Shown piece by piece: positions 1 to 5,698 of a DNA stretch of 64,000 bases (positions within the stretch are counted from its first letter, which is position 1; every line of letters starts with the position of its first letter). The notes beneath the pieces were generated by a model, which saw nothing but the letters and a program-made list of their open reading frames with translations, ran no database searches and had not been told where the DNA came from. This DNA comes from Rhodospirillaceae bacterium. Its GTDB lineage: Bacteria; Pseudomonadota; Alphaproteobacteria; Dongiales; Dongiaceae. Location of the stretch: contig JADJQM010000002.1 of assembly GCA_016712715.1 (NCBI GenBank), positions 558,001-622,000 on the forward strand, written 5' to 3'. The translations under genes and the position numbers were made by a program.

Positions 1-228
1 CTAACGCGGGCCGTTTGTTGCCGGACATGCTGGCGATGACACTTTTCGTGTCGGAACTCCTGGTGGTCTGCCTGAATTGCACGTCCATGACTGATCCCCA
101 TCTGCCTGCAGGTAATCCACTCCCGCCGTCACAGAATGGTATGGGGTTGCGAAGAACTGAAGCGAAGCCTGTGACTCTTTTTCGCCAATGACTAACTGAA
201 TTCCGACAAGTGACAGTCACTGTCTGAG

Positions 229-736
229 TTACGTCAGGGGAGCACAACTTGTTCGCGCCACACATCGGTTTAATTGCACGGTTGCATTATAGCTGGGGTG
301 ATGGTGCTGGCTCGCAGCGCCCCCCTGATCACGCCAGACCTGGTCACGCCAGGCCTGGTCACGCCAGGCCTGATCACGCCAGGCCTGATCACGCCAGAGA
401 TGGACCAGCAACGTCACAAGGATCAGGCCACCGCCGAGCAACGTCGCGGCATCGGGACTCTCGTTGAACAGCAGCCAGACCCAAAGTGGGCCGAGCGGTG
501 TTTCAAGTGCGCCCAACAAGGCGGCCTCGCTCGAGGCCAGAATCTGGGCGCCCCTGGCATAGCGCACGATGCCGATGCCGGATCGGACCGAACAAGGCGA
601 GCCAGAAGATGTCCTGCGGCACCACCGCGAGGGGTGCCGCAAAGCGGGACGGCATCTGCCCATTTTCCGGATGCGGCGCAACCACCCTGTAGCCCATAAT
701 ACGGGCGAAGGTTTCAGAGCCGGCCGCCAGTCTCAA
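229..736 (-). pseudogene. Remnant of an EamA/DMT-family transporter (C-terminal half only)
   Basis: The minus strand encodes a recognisable last third of a drug/metabolite exporter. A segment ending in DIFWLALFG (about 600-680) continues in another frame as GIGIVRYARGAQ and then as the typical final helices with SSEAALLGALETPLGPLWVW. The two parts are joined by a frameshift near 590-600. The first half of the protein is missing: at about 740 the reading runs into the start of the divergent AraC gene. The reading frame ends in a repetitive tail made by a 15-bp tandem repeat and stops at 229. EamA proteins normally have about 300 residues and ten helices, so this copy cannot be functional. AraC genes are often divergent from the transporter they control, so the neighbour may be its orphaned regulator (inference). 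Confidence 0.6.
326..397. repeat. 15-bp tandem repeat, about 4.8 copies
   Basis: The unit ACGCCAGGCCTGGTC/ACGCCAGGCCTGATC is repeated head to tail from about 326 to 397, with a G/A difference between copies. Because 15 is a multiple of 3, the repeat stays in frame in the EamA remnant and is translated there on the minus strand as repeated WRDQ(A/V) units. Confidence 0.9.
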
Positions 737-760
737 TGAGGGGCAAGAGGTAATGCCGTC

Positions 761-1609
761 GTGACGCAGGGAAACGCGCTCAAATTTTCACGCGCCGTGC
801 GCGACGCGATCGACGCGCAGTGGTTCGACGTGGATGCAGTGCCGGTGCCGGTGCTGGTGGTGCCGATCAACTATCCGACCGATTGGCATATCGAGCCGCA
901 CAGCCATCGGAAGGCACAGCTCATCTATTGCAGCGCAGGCGTGATGACGGTGGAGACGGCCGAAGGCCAATGGGTGGCGCCGCCCAATCGCTGCGTCTGG
1001 GTCCCGGGCGGCATGGTGCATGAAATCCGGATCAATCAGGCAGCCGACATGCGCACGCTCTTTGTGGAGCCGGATGCGCGGCCCGGCCTGCCCACCCGGC
1101 CCTGCACGCTGGCTGTTTCACCTTTGTTGCGCGAGCTGATCCTGGCGGCGGTGATCTCCACCCCCCGTCATGCCACCCAGGCCCCGGACCCAGCGGATTT
1201 TGCGCCGGGCACGCCCAACGCCCATCTCGCCGACGTCCTGCTCGACCAGATTCTCGCCATGCCAGCCAGCGAATTGCACCTTCCCTATCCGACCGACCGG
1301 CGCCTGCTGCCGATCTGTGCAGCACTCACCGCCAATCCGGGCGACCGCCGCAGCCTGAAGGATTGGGCCGAGCGTGCCGGCACATCGGACCGCACCATCG
1401 AGCGGCTGTTCGCGCAGGAGACCGGCCTCACCTTCCATCGCTGGCGCGAGCAGATGCGGGTCTTGAAAAGCCTCACGCTGCTGGGGAATGGTCGCGCCGT
1501 GAAGAACGTGGCGCTGGAACTGGGCTTTGCCAATCCAAGCACCTTCATCACCATGTTCCGCAAGATCATGGGGGTGACGCCGGGCAGCTATCTCAAGGGC
1601 GACGAATAG
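761..1609 (+). CDS. AraC-family transcriptional regulator with cupin sensor domain
   Basis: This is a 282-residue DNA-binding regulator. The N-terminal part is a cupin (about residues 35-95) with HIEPHSH and a later VHEI, which fits a small-ligand or metal-binding barrel. The C-terminal part (about 185-280) is a two-helix-turn-helix AraC domain containing SDRTIERLFAQETG and ALELGFANPSTFITMFRK. The start is taken as GTG 761, about 10 bases after AAGAGG; the nearby ATG at 753 is followed at once by a stop. The broken EamA exporter remnant lies divergently upstream, and such AraC genes commonly control the adjacent exporter, so its original target may be gone. The ligand is unknown. Confidence 0.88.
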   Translation: MTQGNALKFSRAVRDAIDAQWFDVDAVPVPVLVVPINYPTDWHIEPHSHRKAQLIYCSAGVMTVETAEGQWVAPPNRCVWVPGGMVHEIRINQAADMRTLFVEPDARPGLPTRPCTLAVSPLLRELILAAVISTPRHATQAPDPADFAPGTPNAHLADVLLDQILAMPASELHLPYPTDRRLLPICAALTANPGDRRSLKDWAERAGTSDRTIERLFAQETGLTFHRWREQMRVLKSLTLLGNGRAVKNVALELGFANPSTFITMFRKIMGVTPGSYLKGDE

Positions 1610-1613
1610 CCGG

Positions 1614-1772
1614 TCAGGCAGCGTTGTCGCGTCGTCGCACCACCTGTTCCTCAGCGGGTTGCGCCTTCGGCTTTTCCGCCGCCGGCACAGTCACAGGTTC
1701 CGCCGTTGATTCTGGCGGGCGCGATTTCAGGGCAGGGGTGTCGCCGATCACGTCGAAATCGAAACGGGTCAT
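1614..1772 (-). CDS. 52-residue protein of unknown function, downstream of an aromatic attenuator
   Basis: I do not recognise this family. The protein begins MTRFDFDVIGDTPALK, continues with a Pro/Glu/Ala-rich stretch and ends with a basic VVRRRDNAA. It has no membrane helix and no cysteine. The ATG at 1772 has a strong Shine-Dalgarno sequence (GAGGAG, 7 bases upstream), which is the main reason to believe it is translated. It lies 68 bases downstream of a Rho-independent terminator that looks like part of an attenuator with a Phe/Trp/Tyr-rich leader peptide, so expression is predicted to rise when aromatic aminoacyl-tRNA is scarce. It ends 4 bases after the convergent araC gene. It may be a real small protein or the relic of a lost aromatic-biosynthesis gene. 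Confidence 0.55.
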   Translation of the reverse strand: MTRFDFDVIGDTPALKSRPPESTAEPVTVPAAEKPKAQPAEEQVVRRRDNAA

Positions 1773-1840
1773 GGTCAGTCTCCTCGGGTTGAGGGACCGC
1801 CTTCGATCCAGTTCGGCGATTATGTGATCCACAGGGATGG

Positions 1841-1872
1841 AAAAACAAAAGGCCGCCTGGTGGAAGGCGGCC
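1841..1872 (-). terminator. Rho-independent terminator, probable attenuator
   Basis: On the minus strand an 8-bp perfect GC-rich stem (1865-1872 pairing with 1851-1858, 6-base loop) is followed by TTTTGTTTTT (1850-1841). It lies 29 bases downstream of the stop codon of a leader peptide. Its 5' arm can alternatively pair with GGCGGCC at the end of the leader ORF (1905-1911), as in a classical antiterminator. Confidence 0.8.
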
Positions 1873-1901
1873 CTGATGTTTTAGCGTGGATGCAATATCC
1901 C

Positions 1902-1982
1902 TCAGGCCGCCGGGTCGTACCAGCGGTACCAAAATCGCTGACCGAGAGTGGCGGCAGCGGTGAGGGAAAGGTTCGTGTTCAT
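1902..1982 (-). CDS. Aromatic-rich leader peptide (26 residues), probably leaderless
   Basis: The minus strand encodes a 26-residue peptide starting MNTNLSL and ending QRFWYRWYDPAA, with two Trp, two Tyr and one Phe within six codons just before the stop. The ATG has no Shine-Dalgarno sequence, but a promoter-like TTGCCA-N17-TAGTCT ends 6 bases upstream, so the transcript probably starts at the ATG itself. The stop codon region (GGCGGCC) is complementary to the 5' arm of the terminator that follows. This is the arrangement expected for ribosome-stalling attenuation: a ribosome stalled on Trp/Tyr codons leaves GGCGGCC free to block the terminator, while one that reaches the stop covers it. The gene controlled would be the 52-residue ORF downstream. 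Similar leaderless trp leaders are known in Rhizobiales. Confidence 0.65.
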   Translation of the reverse strand: MNTNLSLTAAATLGQRFWYRWYDPAA

Positions 1983-1988
1983 GGGCGG

Positions 1989-2017
1989 AGACTAGCGCCG
2001 GCGGAGGTGGCTGGCAA
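1989..2017 (-). promoter_or_regulatory. Putative promoter of the leader peptide/attenuator transcript
   Basis: On the minus strand TTGCCA (2012-2017) and TAGTCT (1989-1994) are separated by 17 bases. The expected start point, 7 bases further, coincides with the A of the leader-peptide ATG at 1982. Confidence 0.5.
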
Positions 2018-2048
2018 GTGGCCACGACCGATCCGATCCCGCCTTCAA

Positions 2049-2080
2049 TCGTCATGGTACGCGAAGGCGTACCATGACGA
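2049..2080. repeat. Perfect 14-bp inverted repeat with 4-base spacer
   Basis: The arms TCGTCATGGTACGC and GCGTACCATGACGA are exactly complementary around GAAG. No T-run follows on either strand, so it is not an obvious terminator. It sits between the minus-strand attenuator promoter (about 82 bases upstream of that start point) and the plus-strand GFA gene (about 93 bases upstream of its ATG), so an operator for one or both is possible. Confidence 0.85.
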
Positions 2081-2172
2081 GAGGGGACGGACCAAAGCGG
2101 GTCGTTCCGGCGACAGCCGGGCGAGGTGCCGCGCGGCCAAGCTTGGGTCAGGCCGACAGGGGAGGTTTCGCG

Positions 2173-2595
2173 ATGATCCATCATGTCAAAGGCGGCTGCC
2201 TGTGCGGCGCCGTGCGTTATGAGGTGACCGGTCCCCTGCGGCCGGTGATCGCCTGCCATTGTTCGCAATGTCGGCGGGTAAGTGGCCATTTCACGGCAGC
2301 TACCGCCGCCGCGCACGAGAATATAAGCATCACGGGTGGCGAGACTCTCACCTGGTTCGTGTCGTCGGATACGGCCCGGCGCGGCTTCTGTCGCCTGTGC
2401 GGATCGAACCTGTTCTGGCAGGGCAAGGGACGGCCTTATCTCAGCATTATGGCAGGCAGCCTCGATTCCCCCACCGGCCTCAAGCTCGATCGCCACATCT
2501 TCGTCGCCGACAAGGGCGATTACTACGAGATCGCCGATGGCGTCGCCCAGTCGCTGGCGTTCGAAGGTTACGATCCGGTGCCGCCCGGCAGTTAG
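2173..2595 (+). CDS. GFA family (glutathione-dependent formaldehyde-activating enzyme-like/CENP-V) protein
   Basis: This 140-residue protein has the GFA fold and its zinc ligands: GCLCGAVRYEV near the N-terminus, CHCSQCRR at about 33-40 and FCRLCGSNL at about 75-83. GFA proteins bind zinc, and the founding member promotes condensation of glutathione with formaldehyde; most homologues have no proven substrate. The ATG at 2173 is preceded by AGGGGAGG at good spacing, which favours it over upstream in-frame starts. It is followed 44 bases later by an rRNA methyltransferase-like gene on the same strand and may be co-transcribed with it. The catalytic role is uncertain. Confidence 0.85.
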   Translation: MIHHVKGGCLCGAVRYEVTGPLRPVIACHCSQCRRVSGHFTAATAAAHENISITGGETLTWFVSSDTARRGFCRLCGSNLFWQGKGRPYLSIMAGSLDSPTGLKLDRHIFVADKGDYYEIADGVAQSLAFEGYDPVPPGS

Positions 2596-2639
2596 GCGGT
2601 GGGGGCGACAAGCCCCGGATTTTCGGCTAAACGGTCGCC

Positions 2640-3677
2640 ATGATCGACCCGGCTCTCGATACCCTGTTTCTGCCTTTTGCGACCGGCGAGCTTGCCTGGC
2701 CGGAGAGCGGCAACATCCTGTTCCTGCGCGCGCGGATGGGAGCGGCTCTTCAGGCAGCACCCCGCGCGCGGCTGGTCTGCCGGCAGGGGTTCCTGCCCTT
2801 CGCGCAAGGATTGTCGGCCGGCCAATTTCTGGTCGATCGGGGCGCCGCGACACCCGATGGTCCGTTCCCACTGATCCTCTGCCTGCCACCGCGCCAGCGC
2901 GACGAGGCGCGGTACATTCTGGCCGATGCGGTGGCGCATGCGACGCCGGGTGGTGTGGTGGTGGCGTCGGTCGGCAACAAGGATGGCGCGCGCTCGATCG
3001 AGGCGGATCTCTCGGCCCTCACCGGCGCGGTGCAATCGCTCTCCAAGAACAAGTGCCGCGTGTTCTGGGCGCGGATCGACCAGACGAAGATTGACCAGAC
3101 GCTGCTCACGGAATGGCTGGCCCTGGGCGAACCGCGCCGCATCGCTGATGCGCGGTTCCTGAGCAGGCCCGGTCTCTTCGCCTGGGACCGCATCGATGCG
3201 GGTTCCGCCTTGCTGGCGCAGAACATGCCCGCGGATCTTGCCGGCCATGGCGCGGATCTGGGCTGCGGTTTCGGATATTTGAGCGCCGAGATCCTAGCGC
3301 GCTGTCCCAAGGTGACGGCGCTCGATCTCTATGAGGCGGAGCGTGATGCCCTGCTGCTCGCCGAGCAGAATCTCGCGCCGCTGGCGGGGAAGGTGACGCT
3401 CGACTTCCTGTGGCATGACGTCACCACCGGCCTCACGCGCGCTTATGATTTCATCGTCAGCAACCCGCCTTTTCATGTGCTGAAAGCCGACCGCGCCGAT
3501 CTGGGTCAGGGTTTCATCATGGCCGCGGCCAAGGCGCTGAAACCCGGCGGGCGCCTTCTGCTGGTCGCCAACCAGCATCTGCCCTATGAAGCGACATTGG
3601 GCGCGCTGTTTGCGCAGCACCGTGTCATTGCCATAGCGGATAGCTACAAGATCATCGAAGCGGTGAAAGCATCATGA
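2640..3677 (+). CDS. rsmC: Class I SAM-dependent methyltransferase, RsmC-like (16S rRNA guanine-N2)
   Basis: The 345-residue protein has the two-part layout of RsmC/RlmG enzymes: a degenerate N-terminal methyltransferase-like domain (about 1-165) and a catalytic C-terminal domain. The latter has the SAM-binding motif GADLGCGFGYLSAEIL (about 202-217) and the base-binding motif VSNPPFH (about 275-281), typical of N2-guanine methylation. E. coli RsmC modifies G1207 of 16S rRNA; that exact target is inferred. The gene overlaps the next one, rsuA, by four bases (ATGA), so the two are translationally coupled and both modify rRNA, which supports the assignment. Confidence 0.8.
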   Translation: MIDPALDTLFLPFATGELAWPESGNILFLRARMGAALQAAPRARLVCRQGFLPFAQGLSAGQFLVDRGAATPDGPFPLILCLPPRQRDEARYILADAVAHATPGGVVVASVGNKDGARSIEADLSALTGAVQSLSKNKCRVFWARIDQTKIDQTLLTEWLALGEPRRIADARFLSRPGLFAWDRIDAGSALLAQNMPADLAGHGADLGCGFGYLSAEILARCPKVTALDLYEAERDALLLAEQNLAPLAGKVTLDFLWHDVTTGLTRAYDFIVSNPPFHVLKADRADLGQGFIMAAAKALKPGGRLLLVANQHLPYEATLGALFAQHRVIAIADSYKIIEAVKAS

Positions 3678-4375
3678 AACTGGTCAAGCATCTCGCCAAT
3701 CTGGGTTATGGCAGCCGCAAGGAAATGATGGCGCTGATCCGCAACGGCCGCATCACCGATGCAAGCGGCGGTGAGCTGGATGTCGACACGACGATTGCGC
3801 ATAAGGACATCCGCTTTGACGGCAAGCCGCTCGACCCCGATGCCAGCGCCGTCGTCATGCTGAACAAGCCGCTGGGCTTCACCTGTTCGACCAAGGATCC
3901 CGGCCGCATCGTCTATGACATCCTGCCGATGCGGTTCCGGTTCCGGAAGCCGCCGGTTTCGCCCATCGGCCGGCTCGACCGCGACACCACCGGGCTGCTG
4001 CTGTTCACCGCCGACGGCGCCTTTCTCCACCGCGTCATCTCGCCCAGATCGAACGTGCCCAAGGTCTATGACGTGACACTCGCCCGGCCGCTCAGCGGCG
4101 AGGAGGGTGCGATCTTCAAGAGCGGCACGATGATGCTGGAGTCGGAAACCAAGCCCTTGCTGCCGGCGGAACTGGCGGTGACCGGCGAGAAGACCGCGCG
4201 CCTCACCTTGCATGAAGGGCGCTATCACCAGGTGCGCCGGATGTTCGCGGCCATCGGCAACCATGTCGATGCCCTGCACCGCTCGGCGGTGGGTGGCCTC
4301 ACCCTGGGCGATCTGCCGGAGGGAGAATGGCGCGAGCTCGACTCGGATGAGGTCGCCAAGGTGATCCTGGCCTGA
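3674..4375 (+). CDS. rsuA: 16S rRNA pseudouridine synthase, RsuA family
   Basis: The 233-residue protein has an N-terminal S4 RNA-binding domain (about 1-55, KHLANLGYGSRKE) and a RsuA/RluB/E/F catalytic domain. The catalytic aspartate lies in GRLDRDTTGLLLFT (Asp102), and the conserved YHQVRRMFAAIGNHV follows near the C-terminus. RsuA converts U516 of 16S rRNA to pseudouridine; the related RluB/E/F enzymes act on 23S rRNA, and the exact target is inferred from length and the RsmC-like partner. It overlaps the methyltransferase gene by four bases and ends before a strong hairpin at 4390-4410. Confidence 0.85.
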   Translation: MKLVKHLANLGYGSRKEMMALIRNGRITDASGGELDVDTTIAHKDIRFDGKPLDPDASAVVMLNKPLGFTCSTKDPGRIVYDILPMRFRFRKPPVSPIGRLDRDTTGLLLFTADGAFLHRVISPRSNVPKVYDVTLARPLSGEEGAIFKSGTMMLESETKPLLPAELAVTGEKTARLTLHEGRYHQVRRMFAAIGNHVDALHRSAVGGLTLGDLPEGEWRELDSDEVAKVILA

Positions 4376-4389
4376 CCGGCAAGGGGGGC

Positions 4390-4410
4390 GGCGGGAGCGG
4401 TGCTCCCGCC
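4390..4410. terminator. Hairpin between convergent genes
   Basis: A perfect 9-bp stem (GGCGGGAGC/GCTCCCGCC, 3-base loop) lies between the ends of rsuA (plus) and the DUF4242 gene (minus). Neither side has a clear T-run, so termination here is plausible but not certain. Confidence 0.4.
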
Positions 4411-4434
4411 GTCTGCAAACCAGGCTCAGCCGGT

Positions 4435-4707
4435 CTACTGGTAGAAATAGGGATCGAGCACCCGGACTTCGGAAATCTTGCCGACCGGCAGGTTGGTCTT
4501 GCCGGCGGCGCGGCGGATCGCCTCCGGGTTGGGGCCGTCATAGATGCAATAGGATTTGTTCTTGTCGAGGGTGACATAGGAATGCACCCAGGTGACCCCG
4601 TCGTTGAGATTGGTGTCGACGACGTTGAGGCAAGCCTTGGCGCCGTCGTCATTGATGGGAACGATGAGGCCGGCGGAAAATTCGCGTTCCACGACATAGC
4701 GCGGCAT
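4435..4707 (-). CDS. DUF4242 family protein (small metal-binding SCO4226-like)
   Basis: This 90-residue protein matches DUF4242, small ferredoxin-like alpha/beta proteins, one of which (Streptomyces SCO4226) binds nickel. Visible features are MPRYVVEREF, a central WVHSYVTLDKNKSYCIYDG and PEAIRRAAGKTNLPVGKISEV. The ATG at 4707 has AAGGAG seven bases upstream. The promoter region (4750-4800) contains the same box and spacing as that of the GNAT-DUF1127 unit just upstream, so both are probably switched by one regulator, possibly the LuxR-type protein encoded nearby. The cellular role is unknown. Confidence 0.85.
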   Translation of the reverse strand: MPRYVVEREFSAGLIVPINDDGAKACLNVVDTNLNDGVTWVHSYVTLDKNKSYCIYDGPNPEAIRRAAGKTNLPVGKISEVRVLDPYFYQ

Positions 4708-4749
4708 GATGCATCTCCTTGTTTGAGCGCCGGGGTATTCCGGTCGGGC

Positions 4750-4800
4750 CAAGCTAGCGAGGTCACATCCTGGTCACATCGGGACTCCTCCCCATTTTTT
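4750..4800 (-). promoter_or_regulatory. Shared promoter/operator box, copy 1 (before the DUF4242 gene)
   Basis: On the minus strand AAAAAATGGGGAGGAGTCCC followed by GATGTG (4800-4775), then exactly 17 bases, then CTAGCTTG (4757-4750). The same parts with the same 17-base spacing occur at 5698-5648. The second motif may act as a -10 element and the first as an activator site overlapping a weak -35. Confidence 0.6.
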
Positions 4801-4816
4801 CCCGAAAGAATCCGGT

Positions 4817-5047
4817 TCAGGTTTGCCAGGGTCGCTTGCGCAATTCTTGTTCGACATCGGCACGCGACAGGCCGAGATCCTTCAGCATGTGATTGCTGAG
4901 ACTGCGCAGATGGCGGCGCTGGCGGTTGCGTTCCAGCCACAGGAGGATGCGGTCAAGCAGCGCGACCGACCAGCGGAGAAACAGCCGGGTTCCGCGTGGG
5001 CGCGGTGCAACACCAGATGTGATCGGGGGCGCGATCTGGCATTTCAT
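4817..5047 (-). CDS. DUF1127 domain-containing protein (YjiS-like)
   Basis: This 76-residue basic protein ends in a DUF1127 motif: a helix with WLERNRQRRHLRSLSNHMLKDLGLSRADVE. Small DUF1127 proteins are frequent in alphaproteobacteria; some affect RNA turnover, phosphate metabolism or stress responses, but no activity can be assigned here. The N-terminal 35 residues are Pro/Arg-rich and not part of the domain. Its ATG overlaps the stop of the upstream GNAT gene by four bases, so the two are translationally coupled and share the promoter box at 5648-5698. Confidence 0.85.
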   Translation of the reverse strand: MKCQIAPPITSGVAPRPRGTRLFLRWSVALLDRILLWLERNRQRRHLRSLSNHMLKDLGLSRADVEQELRKRPWQT

Positions 5048-5604
5048 GCGCCGAGCTCCAGTTCGAAGAAGACCAGCCAGTCGCGCAGGTCTTCTGTCAG
5101 GGTGTAATAGGGTTCGATGCGGCGGAAGCCGGCGCGCCCATAGAGGCGAATGGCTTCGCTCTGGCGCTTGCTGGTGTCGAGGCGCATGGCGCGGTAGCCG
5201 GCCTGCCTGGCCTCGGCGATGACGCGCGCGGTGAGCGCCCGGCCGATGCCGAGTTCGCGGAAAGCTTGCGCCACGAACATCCGCTTCATTTCGCAGATGC
5301 CGAGCCCCAGATTGCGCAATGCGACGCAGCCGGCGGGCTGGCCGTCCTGATAGGCGAGCAGCAGGGCGCCATGGGGCGGCGCATATTTGCCGGGCAGGCC
5401 GGCAAGCTCGGCTTCGAACGCGGCGTGGTCGAAATAGCGGTTGATGAGCGCTAGGTCTTCGACATGGCGCGCGCGGTGCCAGGCGACGAAATCGCGCATG
5501 AGGGTGCGGGCGTCATCGAGTTCGGTGTCGGAGGCCGCGAGAATGATGCCATCCGGCATCGGTTCGCGGTCCAAGGCAGCGCGCGCCGCCACAAAACGAG
5601 GCAT
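5044..5604 (-). CDS. GNAT family N-acetyltransferase
   Basis: The 186-residue protein is a GCN5-related acetyltransferase that would transfer acetyl from acetyl-CoA to an amine. The acetyl-CoA binding motif is MFVAQAFRELGIGRALTARVIAEA (R-x-x-G-x-G/A type, here RELGIGRA, about 123-130), followed by MRLDTSKRQSEAIRLYGRAGF typical of the final beta-bulge. The start is ATG 5604. A frame stays open upstream through the end of the luxR gene, but that is read-through and not part of this protein. It is followed by a DUF1127 gene (four-base overlap). The substrate cannot be predicted. Confidence 0.85.
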   Translation of the reverse strand: MPRFVAARAALDREPMPDGIILAASDTELDDARTLMRDFVAWHRARHVEDLALINRYFDHAAFEAELAGLPGKYAPPHGALLLAYQDGQPAGCVALRNLGLGICEMKRMFVAQAFRELGIGRALTARVIAEARQAGYRAMRLDTSKRQSEAIRLYGRAGFRRIEPYYTLTEDLRDWLVFFELELGA

Positions 5605-5647
5605 GGATCTGGTCCTTGTCAGGTTGCCGGAAGAATCCGGGAACCTG

Positions 5648-5698
5648 CAAGCTAGGCTGCGGCCGTCATAGGCACATCGGGAGTTCTCCCTATTTTTT
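5648..5698 (-). promoter_or_regulatory. Shared promoter/operator box, copy 2 (before the GNAT-DUF1127 unit)
   Basis: On the minus strand AAAAAATAGGGAGAACTCCC followed by GATGTG (5698-5673), 17 bases, then CTAGCTTG (5655-5648). It contains the perfect inverted repeat GGGAG-AA-CTCCC. It overlaps the last codons of the luxR gene and matches copy 1 at 4750-4800 in sequence and spacing. Confidence 0.6.

Noticed and set aside
1651..2889. A 412-codon minus-strand frame
   Set aside because: It covers the GFA gene and the start of the rsmC-like gene on the opposite strand, as well as the attenuator, and shows no domain.
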